This document shows positions 39,126 to 51,113 of a stretch of 64,000 nucleotides of DNA, piece by piece. Where the stretch lies: positions 4,776,501 to 4,840,500 of the forward strand of contig OY987269.1 in the NCBI GenBank assembly GCA_963920665.1. Direction: 5' to 3'. The translations under genes were made by a program, and so were the position numbers. The stretch is from Straminergon stramineum (Eukaryota > Streptophyta > Bryopsida > Hypnales > Calliergonaceae). Position 1 is the first letter of the stretch. Every line of letters starts with the position of its first letter. The notes under the pieces are model-generated. The model was not told the origin of the DNA, ran no database searches, and was given only the letters and a program-made list of their open reading frames with translations.

Positions 39126-39900
39126 CTATTAGTTGAGATGACACCCGCACTACAGGGAAACACTTTTTTATCGCATCCAATTGGAAAAGCAACCCCCACG
39201 TAATTCTTCATATAGGCTGGAAAATGAAAATCACTATTCGTGGTTACAGTTACTACATTCTCAACACTCGCAATGCATTCAATACTTAGAATCGCAGAAA
39301 TGTCTCAATAACCACAATGTTAGACTTGCATAGTTCTTAGCAAGATAAATTGCTTCAGCACCACTACAACAAAGAGTTGGTAGTACCGCAGCCACAAAGC
39401 GGCTCGAAGTGAACGTAAAACCCTAATTAAAAAGCTTGCAGAAGGAGTATAGAGGGCACACATGATGGAAATTGACCACAATCGGTTTGAAAGGTTCAAA
39501 GTTTCGGAGGTTGTTGCGAGGGGAGAGAGATGGAAAGTCGACGAGTCATTTGTGTAAAATGCTAGAGATGGCGATGGAAGGGGAAGGAAGTGAGGGCGGC
39601 AAGGCGGTGGAGAGACACGATGATGAAAGCATTGTCGTCCTGTTCCAATTGGTTGCATGCGAGATTAGAGGCGGATCCTATTACCAAGTGTCAGGTGTCC
39701 AGTAATAGCTTTTGGCTAGGGATTCCTCGGTTCGCACTCTTGTATATGGTAAAAGAGCCTAATGTGGTCAGAATTAGAAGTTTGCCCACATATCATTGCT
39801 TAAGTTTTTTCCCTCATAAAGACAAGAGTGAGAAACAACAAAAGCAATTGAAATTATATTTTTTTGACAAAGTATGAATTTGCTATGAATTTTTAAAGTA

Positions 39901-40485
39901 TTAACCTCTAAATGTCTAGAGTCTTCTCTAGAATTGACGATTTGAAAAATATCATTATTAAGTGCTATTTTGAAGAATATTTTATAATTAATATACAAAT
40001 AAAAGGTATAGATTTTGAATAGTAGATTCCATTTGTACAATTAGATTCATCAATGCTATTACTAATATTTTTTCATAAATTTTAAAAGGAAAATTTCAAA
40101 ATTCCTTCAAAATTGAATTACAAGCACAAAATTTTATTTTTTTTGAGTCAAATTTGTTGGAATGGATTTGAAATGAAGTTCTCTTCACATGGTGATTATT
40201 TGGAATTTTTGTGTTATCAAAATCTATGAACTCATTTTTGCAAATTTAGTTTTGAACTAGAGCCAATACAATTTTGTCTTAGTCAACCACTTGATATACT
40301 TGCACATTTGTAATTTTAGAAAAATATGTAGTCTAGTAATACCAAATCCAACCATTAAATAGGACAACTTAATAAAGTATTTCCACAAATTAGGATGACT
40401 TTCATCTAAGAAGTAATGAGGATGAAACTTGAGTCTCTATCTATTCATTGTCAAGGAAGAGGATGTCAAATAATTTAGGGGTTAA
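39901..40485. mobile_element. TTAACCCC-ended element, 585-bp class, copy 1
   Basis: It starts TTAACCTCTAAATG and ends ATTTAGGGGTTAA. It is homologous along its length to 62838-63412, sharing TAGATTCCATTTGTACA, AATTCCTTCAAAATT, ATACTTGCACATTTGTAATT and CACCAAATCCAACC-like blocks. Noncoding. Confidence 0.8.
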
Positions 40486-41499
40486 ACCCATCATGGTCCA
40501 AAAGAATTTTTAGCCCCTAAAAACCTAAGGGGTTCGGACAAAATACAAATGTGTTATGAAATATAATTTTTATAATTTTTTTGAAGTTTGTATCGAAGAA
40601 AATAATTTAAAGCACAAAAATGAAAGAATATCCATATGGTCAAAATTATATAACTATTTTTAGATTTTCTTCAAATGAATTTTTAAGGAATACCTTCAAA
40701 AATTCACCAAAAATATATACAATTTATATCTTTAGCATTTGAATTTTTTTTTGGTTGGTCAAAATTTAGGTTTCCATTGATTTGTGATCAAATGCGTAAA
40801 ATCTAGTAATAAAAACACCAACAATTTCTCCAAATAGTAAATTTTTTGACACTAGGCAAATTCTAAACATTTTGTGCTATTTCTCTAAAAAAATTGGTTT
40901 AACTATAGTGATCTTAGTTTTGAATAGAAACAATGAAAAACAATCTAATTTTTTTGAAAAATAAAATTGAGAATTTTTTTGTTCACCCAAAAAATGTTGC
41001 CTAAAGTCGACAACAAGCATAAAATGGTTGCTTGAGCACTTAGGGACTAGACTACCCCCAAATCAACAAAATTTGTATCCATATTTTTCATCTTACACAC
41101 CTTAAGTAGTCACAATATTTTATAATGTGGAAGGCCTAGAAAAGTCACTTCTTGCAATGAAATTACATTATAAAGTTCAAAGTTCCTTTCAAGGTCACTA
41201 ATCATTCATCACTCTATTACTGTCATGTGAGACATTGATTGTAGCCAAAATCTCGTTTATTGAAAAAAACAATAATGAAGTCATTTCCTAGGTGTCCACT
41301 AATTATGGGGTCTTCTAACTGCATTGGGTTATTCTACCTTGCATTGCATCTATTGCACAAATATAGAAGACAAAACTTCTATTGCATAATTATAGAAGAC
41401 AAAGCATCTATAGCGTAAATATAGAAGACAAAGCAATGCAATTAATGTTGGTAAATTTTGTGAAGTTTCATTGCAACGCTAGTTGGGATGTACCATTGC

Positions 41500-41910
41500 A
41501 AAACCATTGCAATTACATAACAATATTGTATTAGAAACCATTGCAAAGTTATTCAAACAAAAATTTCAAGCATTGCAAAAACATTGTGAACACAAAGCAA
41601 TGCACTAACTAAAACCATTGCAAAGTTATTCAAACAAAGATTGTGGACATTGCAAAACCATTGTAAATATAGTGTAATACTCTAATTAAAACCATTCCAA
41701 AGTTATTCAAATAAAAATTGTGGACATTGCAAAACCATTGTAAATATAGTGCAATACTCTAATTAAAACCATCACAAATTATTCAAATAAAAATTATGGA
41801 TATCACAAAACCATTGCAAATACAGTGTAATACTCTAATTAAAATCAGTGCAAAGTTATTCAAACAAAAATTGTGGGCATTGTAAAACCATTGCAAAAAC
41901 TGTTGCTAAC
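41500..41910 (+). repeat. 77-bp tandem repeat, five units
   Basis: CAAAGTTATTCAAA begins each unit near 41544, 41621, 41698, 41774 and 41851, followed by AAAATTGTGGACATTGCAAA, ACCATTGTAAATA and GTAATACTCTAATTAAA. The period is 76-77 bp. Units are about 80-90% alike by eye. Confidence 0.85.
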
Positions 41911-42349
41911 TCTACACTTTGTTGTAGTGTATGTTCAAATAGCTTTGAATATTTCCAATAGCGGTTGTCTTCTATTGTTTGTAACACAATGCAACAACAT
42001 CAGTAGTAGAAAGTTGTGACCAAACAATAGAAAATCAACAATTTTTTGTTATTTTTGGTACTAGTGGTCACAACTTGATCAATTTAACAAAATTTTGTAA
42101 AGACCTCAATAAATCTCTATTGTTCTAGGTACTTCAAATTTTTTTTGGACCAAATCAACAAAAATTCAATAAATTTTATAAGTAACAATTTGATTTTCAT
42201 ACGTGCACATGTGAATCTGATCATGGTGTGTTGATTGAAAAATTTGATTTTCAAAGGTGAAGTTTTGGATTCAAACCTTGGTGCTAGCACATACTCATGT
42301 GGTAGTTTTTAGTAGTGCCAACAACAATGACATGGTAGTTGATTGAGTG

Positions 42350-42540
42350 TTGATGTGGCAATTTCCATTAGTATTGATGTAGCAATTGCTATGTTGCTAA
42401 TGCGGAGATGCTAGTATGTGAGCCTGTGAGCATGAGCCTATGAGCTTGTGAGCCTGTGAGCCTATGTTTTTTTTTCCATTTAGGGTATGTAAATCCATTG
42501 GAGACCTATGACCGTGGAATTAGATGTAAGGATGTACAAT
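42350..42540 (+). repeat. Left arm of a long inverted pair
   Basis: It contains a GAGCCTGTGAGC-type decamer array (42415-42470), preceded by TGTTGCTAATGCGGAGATGC and followed by CTATGACCGTGGAATTAGAT. The same order appears on the opposite strand at 46925-47180. A CACTA-like end (TTTTTAGTAGTGCC) lies just outside at 42304-42317. Confidence 0.55.
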
Positions 42541-44231
42541 CCAAATGAACAACAAATGAATATGCTACTATGCAATTTTGTACCCAAAATTTGAACCAAT
42601 ATACTTTCAAAAAATGAGATATAGTCAAAATAAATAATGTGTAAGCAAACACACGATGAAAATAGATATAGCAGTTTAGGACGTCTCACTATGAAGCACA
42701 TAGATGTAAAATTGCAATACATCATAACACCATCATAGAGGTGACATTTATAAAGTCTAAAATAGAAAGAGCAACAAAAGTGGGCAATATAGGCTGGACA
42801 AAAATTTGGTGACAAGTAAAGGTTGTAAACATTACAAGCACTAAATCATGAACAATTATTTTGAATGATTAAGTGTAGTCTTCATCATGGGACTTCATGT
42901 AAATTGAAATGATGAAAATGATCCACCTATTTTATTTTATTTTTATAACTATACTTCTAAATTAAAAAAATTATCATAGACATTGAATATTTAAAACAAA
43001 CATAGTAGTCATATATTATACACCTAATAAATGTATTAATCTTTAATGACTTAAACAACTATATTTCTAGTTGATGCCCCTCTTTTTAAGCTATCCTATT
43101 TCAAATTTTATTTTTTCTAAAAATAAAAATCATTTAAAAAAAATAGACTATACAATGAATTGAATGGTAGTAGTTTAGGTGGATTCCAAGTTAAACTTTG
43201 TTTTGTGGTATTTTATGAATTTAAGTGTTGTAGTGCAATTCAAGGCTCATGATTTATTGTTCAATTTGGGCAAAGGTTGAAGTCTTAGGCCACCAAATGG
43301 AATGTTGCCACATCATACACGGACAAATCCAATTTGAAGAATAAGAGAATAGAATAAAAATAATTGCTCTTGATGACAAATGTTATACATAGTAGAGCAA
43401 GATAATGTTAATTCAAATTAATAATAAGAACAAAGGAAAGACTTCAGAATTGAAAAAAAATATGAAATGAACCTTGTATAATACTCTTGAATTTAAAGCC
43501 TCAATAGTCAAAATAAACGGAGTTCTTTGTTTTGACTTCTTTTTGGCTTTAGCTCTAGCAAGATCCTTTTTGGATACGAGTTTTTAAAAATATGAGAGTG
43601 GTTGCCACATTATACTTTGAATGCAATAAAGTTTGTAAACAAGATTTATAGAAATATGAGATTTTTTGTTTTTTACTTTCTCTTAGCAAAACAAGATTTA
43701 CTATGTTAAAATATGTGAAGTGAACATACACCGAAAAAATGGTAGAATAGTGACAATTACAATGGTTCTAATCAAATAAGCTTTAGATACTAAAAAGTCA
43801 AATGAAATGAAAATTGATAAAGAAATTGAAGGGATTACCAATTGACTTTATGAAATGTTACCAACATAATTGCCAACGTCATCCTTGAACTCCAAAACAA
43901 TACTTTCAACCACATATTGGCCGTTAACATTAGATGAGAATGAGCTCCTGTGGAAGACCACAAGTTCCCACAAGTTCTAAGACTGTGGGAACTCGGCCTC
44001 AGCAACTTGTTGACGTGGTCAGGCGACGGCCACGTCGGATAATATAAAAAAATTAATTTTGAAAAAAAAATTAATTTTTTAATATATTTTTTAAATTTTA
44101 AATTTTTTTAAATTTTTAAATTAAATTTTAATAATTTTTAATTTTGGCCAGCCCTGGTTGGTTTCCAGCCTTGGGAACTGGCCTGAAACGGCCCTCTAGG
44201 GTAGCTGAATCCCATCTAATGCGGCTACTTA

Positions 44232-44434
44232 TTGGGAAGGCAAAAAACCAAAGCATTTGAATCCCAAGAAGCATGGCTGTTAACGGCTGGCCATTGGGAA
44301 GCCAAAAAAATGAAAACATTTGAATCCCCAAATGCTTAGCCGTTAACGGCTGCCCATTGGGAAGGTAAGAAAAGGAAAATATTTGAAGCTCAAGAAGCAT
44401 GGCCGTTATCGGCTGCCTATTGAGAAGGCAAAAA
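44232..44434. repeat. ~62-bp tandem repeat, three and a bit units
   Basis: TTGGGAAGGCAAAAAACC, TTGGGAAGCCAAAAAAAT, TTGGGAAGGTAAGAAAAG and TTGAGAAGGCAAAAAAAA begin successive units, each with ATTTGAA, AAGCATGGC(T/C)GTTAACGGCTG. The minus-strand frame through it simply repeats GNGQPLTAMLLGIQM-like peptides and is not a gene. Confidence 0.8.
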
Positions 44435-44751
44435 AAAAGAATTTTTTTTACCAAATAATAGCATGCCTTGTATTATATAGCACAATGTTTTATCTATTGC
44501 TAGATATTTAAATCCAAAATGAACTTCTACATCTTATAGTACCATTTTTCAATAGTATAAGCATTGAAATAAAAGAAATGAGCAACAACCCCCACTTCAG
44601 TTTGGAAGTCACTTATTTTGAGTTTGAATGATTGAGAAGACGAGCTCTTTATACAAATGGGGTGGTAAGAGGTATAACAACCCATGTGGGATATCTAAAT
44701 TAGGATTTCTAAGAGTTCTACCGCTCATATCTAGTTAAGTCAAAAGGCAAA

Positions 44752-45137
44752 ATTGTGTTCAAATGTAGAACTTCGGACCTAATTTTGGCATAGTAGAATA
44801 ACTTATTCTAAAAAACTTTGAACTAAAAAAAGTTGGAAAATCAAGTTAAATTTCATTGACAAAAATCCGTTTGAGATTTCAAAATTTTATTCAAAAGTTA
44901 TGGACAAAATTCAATGAGGGGTTAGATTGTTTGAAGGGACATTTTCTTTAACATTTTCAAACATCCTGTCTAATTTTTGTCCATAACCTTTTTTTGAAAG
45001 CTCAAAATCACAAACGGATTTTTAGAGATGAAAGTGGTCTTAATTACCCAACTTTTCTCAGTTCAAAATTTTTGGTAAAATGTTGTTTTACTATGCCAAA
45101 ATGAGGTCTAAAGTTCTACATTGAACACGATTCCTAC
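44752..45137. mobile_element. Long foldback hairpin, arms ~180 bp
   Basis: The left arm from TGTTCAAATGTAGAACTTCG through TTTTGGCATAGTA, TTTGAACT, AAAATCCGTTTG and TTATGGACAAAATT is mirrored on the right: its complement reads TGTTCAATGTAGAACTTTAG, TTTTGGCATAGTA, TTTGAACT, AAAATCCGTTTG, TTATGGACAAAAATT. The centre is near 44942. It is noncoding and could form a long imperfect RNA hairpin if transcribed. Confidence 0.85.
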
Positions 45138-46924
45138 ATTTAATTTGATAATAAGTAGTTAAGCTTTCATGTTGAAAATTTTGAATTATCCCATACCATT
45201 TAGGAATTCATGACAAACAATGAATTTCATAGTAAAAATGACTTCTCGGCCCTTCAATCTCGCTAACCATCAATGAAATAATTCTTTCAATTTACCATAA
45301 CAAATTTTTGTAATGATAGATGGTCAAACGATAGTTGATATTTGATTCAATGAATTGCTATTGAGTTCTTTTAAGTTTTGGCAAACCATCTTTACATTTC
45401 TTGAAAGGATTTGCTTGTCCTATTGGACAACAAACACATAGAGAAGTTAGTCACCAAATAATTCTTGAACCAGTGTATCAAACTCTATGTGCACTACAAG
45501 GATGCAACATTGATATGTGAAGCAAATAAAATGTATCTAGAAATCAAAGCTTGGTGGTATTTTTCAAAGTTGCATCAAAACCAATAATTCATGAATTAGA
45601 GAATTGGATTGCATTTTAGCACTTTTGATATCGTAAGTGGATTGGATTTATAGAAATGGTATTACCTTTAACCTCATTATTTAAATTTCTTACCCTAAAC
45701 CCTAAATTGCAAACCATTTGAATAATGACTTCATTCATCATCTTTGTAGAATTGAAATTGACAATAGAAGAATTAGCAAACATCCCAACATGCAATCTGG
45801 AAGAAACAATGCACAACAAATGGATGTAGCCTTTCAAGAAATGCGTATCTAACTTGTTCATTGCCACATGTGATGGTTGAATAACCTGAATTTGAACCTT
45901 CATACACATGATTAACTATAGGATTTATCTCTACAAGGGCCCTTTTGAAAAAGGCCCATGTAAAGAGGATTTGAAACTAAAGAGAACTATGACATTTATA
46001 GGTGGAAAGAAAATTGCAAACTTATTCAATGAGATGCTTGGATTAGAAGACATTTGCACTCGAATTTCACACTTGGAGGGGAAAAAGGTATTTGATTCGA
46101 GCAAAAAAAACCCAAATTTTTTGATCGATTTTGAAGTTAATCTCATCACCCCACAAGGTTAACTTCTCTCATGTTCAAATTAAAACTAGATTGGCAGTTG
46201 TTAGAGTGAAATCGAGGGTTGTAGTTGAGGAGTTTAACACAATCATGCCCCATATTCGATTTGTATTGGAAATGGATTGCAAAACATTGAAAAGACTTTA
46301 GCGAGATTTTCATACAAGTCAAGTAAATAATGTCATATTGTTCAAAAGTACACACAAGACAAATGCAAGCTATTGATTATTACGTTTAAGAAACCTATTG
46401 TCATCCCTACTTATGAAGAATAGAAGAGAGATTATAAGTACATAGCAATTTAGACCGACAAGGATTTTTGGTTTTATCTAAACCAAATTGTATAATGCGT
46501 CATGGAACTTAAGCATTTCAATGTTCTTACCTAACTCAAGATCCTAAGCCATTTCTCTTGTTCTTACTAATATCAATTTTATCCTTATTGAAATCATCTA
46601 GACGTATGAATGAGTAAGCTAGTTGACAAATATTAGCATGATATGAAGTAGATTTTTTATATGAATAGATTATTTTCAAAATTCCCAAATCTAATAGCAA
46701 AATATTATATTCATATTTCAATATATATTCTTGTAGTAATGAAAGAATATTTTTACTATATACACAAGGTTTCACATCCTATAATATTTTCATTGCATTC
46801 ATCTTCCTCTCATCCTTAAAATTGCCTCTAAATTATTCATACTCTCAATTGATCAACCCACTTTGGCAAAGCCTCTCAAAACATGATACAAATTTCAAAA
46901 CATGCAATATCATCAACATGTCAA

Positions 46925-47180
46925 TCTTTTAAATCTAAAATCCACGGTCATGGATCTCGGGGTAATAGGTCATATTTTTCAAAATATACTAAATTTTATT
47001 GAAAAAACATTCATCTTTTAACTTTTTAACCAAATTTAAAAAAAATTATATCATGTTTTAAATTTCAAGACCCTAGGCTCACACAATCCTTGCTCACTGC
47101 TCATAGGCTCACGCTCACACGCTCACATCCTAGTGTCGTTGATTGCTAATGTAGCAGATTGGCAACATTAGCATGGCATT
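46925..47180 (-). repeat. Right arm of the inverted pair
   Basis: Read on the minus strand it gives GCTAATGTTGCC, TGCTACATTAGCAA, ACTAGGATGTGAGCGTGTGA, GAGCCTATGAGC, then CATGACCGTGGATTTTAGAT. This parallels 42350-42540. Just outside, 47345-47357 reads TTTTTTTCTAGTAGTGC, the complement of GCACTACTAGAAAAA, a classic CACTA terminus. Confidence 0.55.
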
Positions 47181-47559
47181 TAAAAAATAATCTTGAAAAT
47201 ATTTCCAAAAATATTATTTTCGAAATCAACAAAATTGAAAACAAGTTTGAGCATAATTTTGATTGGGATGATGTGACCAAAACAACTAAACCAATTCAAA
47301 CAATACTTTTTAGTTCTAGTTTTGTTGTTTTCGTTATGGTTTTTTTCTAGTAGTGCATCCTAGCACTATGATTAGACATTTTTCATTGTTTATTACATTG
47401 ATTTTTAAAAGACTCTATAGTTCCACAAACCTTCCATTTTGTCAAAACAATGGAATTGGTCAAGCATGGAATATTCAAAACTACTCCAATGCCCTTGCAT
47501 TTCATCCTACATTCATGCATCTTCACAATATAACTCTTCTTCTTTGTACTTAATATTCT

Positions 47560-49020
47560 CTACATTATGGTATTCAATCTAATTTCTCAAGAATTAGTCA
47601 ATTGAACTTGTGACAACAATAAAGTACATAGTCAGACAACAATTCTCTTCTATGTACAAGCTAACTTCTTGTAATGTGTTGTGCCCCTCAATGACACTTA
47701 CCACCTTAAGTTCACCTTCTAATGCTTTCCAAGCACTTAACACTTTAGTGACACCAAGGGTCACGCTCTCCTAACACTACATATGCCACCCACTTACAAT
47801 GTTGGGTTCCAACTCAAGTCACGAGGTTCCGCATTCTTCCATGACTCCCAACATTTTGTTTCCAACCCTTAACTCCTACAAGACACCGGGTATGTCATTT
47901 GATGACATGGGGTGGAACTTCCATTGATGTCAAAGCACTTGGTAGAGGCACTACTCTCCACTGGTGCTAACCGCCCTTGAATGGAACCCAACTCTCCAAT
48001 AGGCCCAATCCAACTCATTTCGGGACTCACTACTCAGGTTTCATCAAATGAAACTCACACCATGGCCTAATTTAGAGTAGGACACCATCCAACCGGTATC
48101 AAGGAGTGCACAAGCACTCCACGGTAACACACAAGTGGTAGTGAGATTCCAACACTAATCTCAGCACCCGGGACGATTTGGGCTCACCATGGCACCATCT
48201 AGGAGGGAGGAGGGAGACCAACCCTCCTCATAATACTCTCTGCGGAATTTGGCAACCCCCCCTATACTAGAGGTCACTAGAAACCTCTAAGATGCTCCCC
48301 ATCTTTGAAGACCACCCAATTCCAAGTGGTTTTTCCATAACCGAACCTCCAAAGACTCTTGATCTTTCGATTGGGATAATTTTTATCTTTGAGCTCCAAA
48401 TCCCAAGCACGAGCCCATTTTCGTGATCTACATTTTCCATAGATCACTGTGGACTATTCACTTCCCTAGTATGACAAGTATTAAAGAAGTTATGGCCTTT
48501 CAAAGGTAAGAGTCCCCTAGAGGTGTAGTTCTCCGGGACTCTACCCTCTTTGGATGCCTATAATTTTTAGTTCACAGCTCATCTCCTCATGAGCCTTATC
48601 ATTCTAGAAAAATTTTCTCCGTAGCTTTCCAATGATATATGGCATGCTTTATTTGGCTCAAAGGATTCCTCCCAAACCTTGTTTTCCACGTCCTCATGTC
48701 TCGAGACGCGGTTAAGACACTGCCAACTTTGAGGAGCCATAACTTTTGATTTCCAACTTGGATTTTTGTGCTCTTTAAACCTATGGACGCGTCTCTTCAC
48801 AAGCTTTTCAAGCATGTGTGATACGCCCTTAATTCATCCGGATCAGAGCACTACAACGCTCTGATTGCTCGGGACTCCTAGTTCCTCTCACCCCTTCTCT
48901 TGCAAGGCTTGGGGAGTCACCCCCAACGTTCCTCTTGCTCACAAAGGTGGTACAGGCAAGCCTCTTGATGAGGGTTGTGATATAATGTTACTTACTATAG
49001 TGCAATGTAATTTGATGTTC
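47560..49020. mobile_element. Possible retroelement fragment
   Basis: This stretch is clearly GC-richer than its flanks and has no open frame of interest. GGATCAGAGCACTACAACGC near 48840 resembles the core of a plant tRNA-Met primer site (ATCAGAGC), and the text around 48720-48770 (CCATAACTTTTGATTTCCAA) is of a kind common in LTR-element leaders. No paired LTRs, gag or pol were found, so this is a guess. Confidence 0.2.
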
Positions 49021-49490
49021 TACTCTCTAGACCTATGAAGTGCAATGAACAATTGCCATAGAAGTATAACAATTGGCTCAAGGAGTTCAACAATTAAAGA
49101 TCCATTTCTAAATTCGTGACAATATATTTTAATAATAAATCTAATCATATTTTCTAATTTGTGATATTTTTCCATGATTGATTGGTGGAGATTAATCCCT
49201 AAGTGTCACAAGTCCTAAAATTATTTGAAATTTTGTTGTGGAAGCTTGGTTGTTTATAGAAAGGCACTCAATTTCCTACTCAATTTAGTTGAATCTAGCT
49301 CCCTCCATTTGAAAAGCCTTTCGACGATACTAATTGCAATTTGTCAAGTCATTAGTGGCCATTTGGCTACAACCAATAGACATTGGCTATTTTTTGTGAA
49401 GAAATTTTTCATTTTCTTTGGTCAAAATAAATAGTCAAATTACTATAGTATTTTAATACTAATAGCCAAATGTTACCTAAGTCTCATCTA

Positions 49491-49516
49491 ATATATATAT
49501 ATATATATATATATAT
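49491..49516. repeat. (AT)13 microsatellite
   Basis: An uninterrupted AT run of 26 bases. Confidence 0.95.
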
Positions 49517-49600
49517 CACCAAATATCACCTGAGACTTATCAGATGAGTATTGAAGAAATAGCTTGCTACTTCTCTAAAATGATAAAATAAACACTGGTT

Positions 49601-51113
49601 CAGAACCTAAACCTCTTGTAGGGCAATTTCCGACGAGGAGGGAATTGTAGGAAAATAATGTGCTGATGATGCTCCTTGTGTTTGTGTTTCAGGACAATTA
49701 GAGAAGATGGTGACTTCTTCAAATTTCTGGGTTGTTAGGGCCTCCTGCCTTGTGAGCCAGGCTGGTGGAAAAAGCACTAAAAGACAAGAAGTGAACATTG
49801 ATTGTCTTGCCGGTCTCAATGAGCAGAGAAGTCGGATTGCAAGGTTCACCGATAATCGGTAGACAAGTCCATTGGTGGAGATTGGTCAACTTGATGGGAA
49901 TCATTACGTGTCAAATTTTTCCTCGATCTCTCCCCACCCACTGGGTCCACATAGAAGTACAATTTCTTTTTTTACACTGTAGCTTCCTTCCCCCGGGAAC
50001 TTGGCCGGCCCGATTCACAAGGCAGGACCTTACTCTGTTGACACTGTCTGCACAGTTGCTTCGGCAGTGAGGAGTTGTCCGAGAGTTCTTTGCGTCCCGT
50101 CCTCTTGCCATGAGATCAGCCGTGCCGTGTTTCTTGTGCCCCAGGTCAGCATTAATTACTTACAGACTATGTAGTTATAGTTTTCGGTTCGGCTGCGGTT
50201 AGGGCTGTTATCCTTGGGGCTAGTCGAAAGATTTGAGAATCCGTGGCGACTTTCTGGATTGTTTTGTTTTTAGACGATACATGTATATTTACCAATGAGG
50301 GTTGTGTTCAGATCTGGACGAATCAAGTCTTCCTGACACTTGCATTGCCGCGGGAAACACGGGTCGTTCTTGGCTTTTCACGCGGTACCGACAGATCCAA
50401 CTTTTGCTGAACACACGCTCTTACTTCACATTTTGTTTGAATCTGAATGAGGGAGTACTGGGTATGTATTTATAAAAGACGTCTGGACAGTTTGGAATTA
50501 TGTATGTATAGACACAATTCATTGTGACTGATTGAGTCTTTGAGATATTTGCGGGAATTAAGTCGGAGTACCTTGCTTGACCTGGCTATGCTGTGATGGC
50601 TCTTAGCTTGCAATCGGAGCCTGTGCCCAAGCCTGTGGTGATTAATACAGAGCCGTTGGTGGGACGAGGCAACCCTTCTATTGCGGGACGACGCAAAATC
50701 CTGGGTCCGAAACAAATCAGCAACTTCCTCTGCCAGGGGCCGGACCCTACTTGAGCTAGACTTGTGAGGTACGCATCGCCCTTTCTTCGTCTTACTTCCT
50801 GGCTTTGTTGGTCTTTGTCTTTAATTAGAAGTCTTATGTTGCGATTATGATAGATTAAATCGAGGATTTAACCATCAAAGGACTCGAGCGTTCTTGAAAA
50901 ATGATTGAGGTCGATCTTAAAATCGATGTAGAACACGTTCGATTTCGCGTAGCTTGAATGTGTGAGGGCACATATCGTCGTGTTGATCCAGAGTTCTAGC
51001 CAATGGTGCAAAACATTGAATTTTGTCTTATTTCGTGCCAGTGGTGCAAATCATTGGATTCTGGAGTTTCGTGGCCTTTAATTGAATATTCGACTTGAAC
51101 GAATTCCAAGAAG
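49601..51113 (+). promoter_or_regulatory. Upstream and leader region of the DUF247 gene
   Basis: GC content rises relative to the flank. Small open frames occur at 49707-49862 and 50596-50754. A GTGAG|GTACGC donor-like junction at about 50765-50775 suggests that the leader may be spliced. TTTATAAAAG at about 50468 is a TATA-like word. Confidence 0.35.
50596..50754 (+). CDS. Candidate small ORF upstream of the DUF247 gene (52 aa)
   Basis: ATG to TGA, beginning MALSLQSEPVPKPVVINTEP and continuing LVGRGNPSIAGRRKILGPKQ. The composition is protein-like and the frame is followed 15 bases later by a donor-like GTACGC. It could be an upstream ORF in the DUF247 leader, a separate micropeptide, or chance. 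No family is recognised. Confidence 0.3.
   Translation: MALSLQSEPVPKPVVINTEPLVGRGNPSIAGRRKILGPKQISNFLCQGPDPT

Larger units (their letters stand above)
39362..41929. mobile_element. CACTA-like element (tentative)
   Basis: The left end CACTACAACAAAG and right end CTTTGTTGTAGTG form a perfect 13-bp inverted pair beginning with the CACTA signature of En/Spm-type transposons. Near the right end lies a subterminal array of 77-bp units, as expected of that superfamily. No transposase frame is visible, so it would be non-autonomous. The flanking trinucleotides (CAC and TAT) do not match, so the expected 3-bp target duplication is not seen and the pairing may be chance or decayed. Confidence 0.35.
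41930..49600. other. Gene desert with repeats and transposon ends
   Basis: No protein gene is supported. Frames at 42480-42815, 45616-45909 and 45908-46162 have no recognisable family. Listed repeats account for part of the length; the remainder is AT-rich and featureless to me. Confidence 0.55.

Noticed and set aside
39362..39374. CACTACAACAAAG as part of a coding exon (MCALYTPSAS... minus frame)
   Set aside because: The minus-strand frame at 39320-39658 has no family match and the word fits a transposon end better, though neither is proven.
44128..44454. 108-codon minus-strand frame with repeated QPLTAMLLGIQM-like peptide
   Set aside because: The frame follows a 62-bp DNA tandem repeat flanked by AT-only sequence and has no gene context.
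47560..49020. Complete LTR retrotransposon
   Set aside because: Only a weak primer-site-like word and composition shift are present; no paired LTR, gag, protease, reverse transcriptase or integrase frame was found anywhere in the window.
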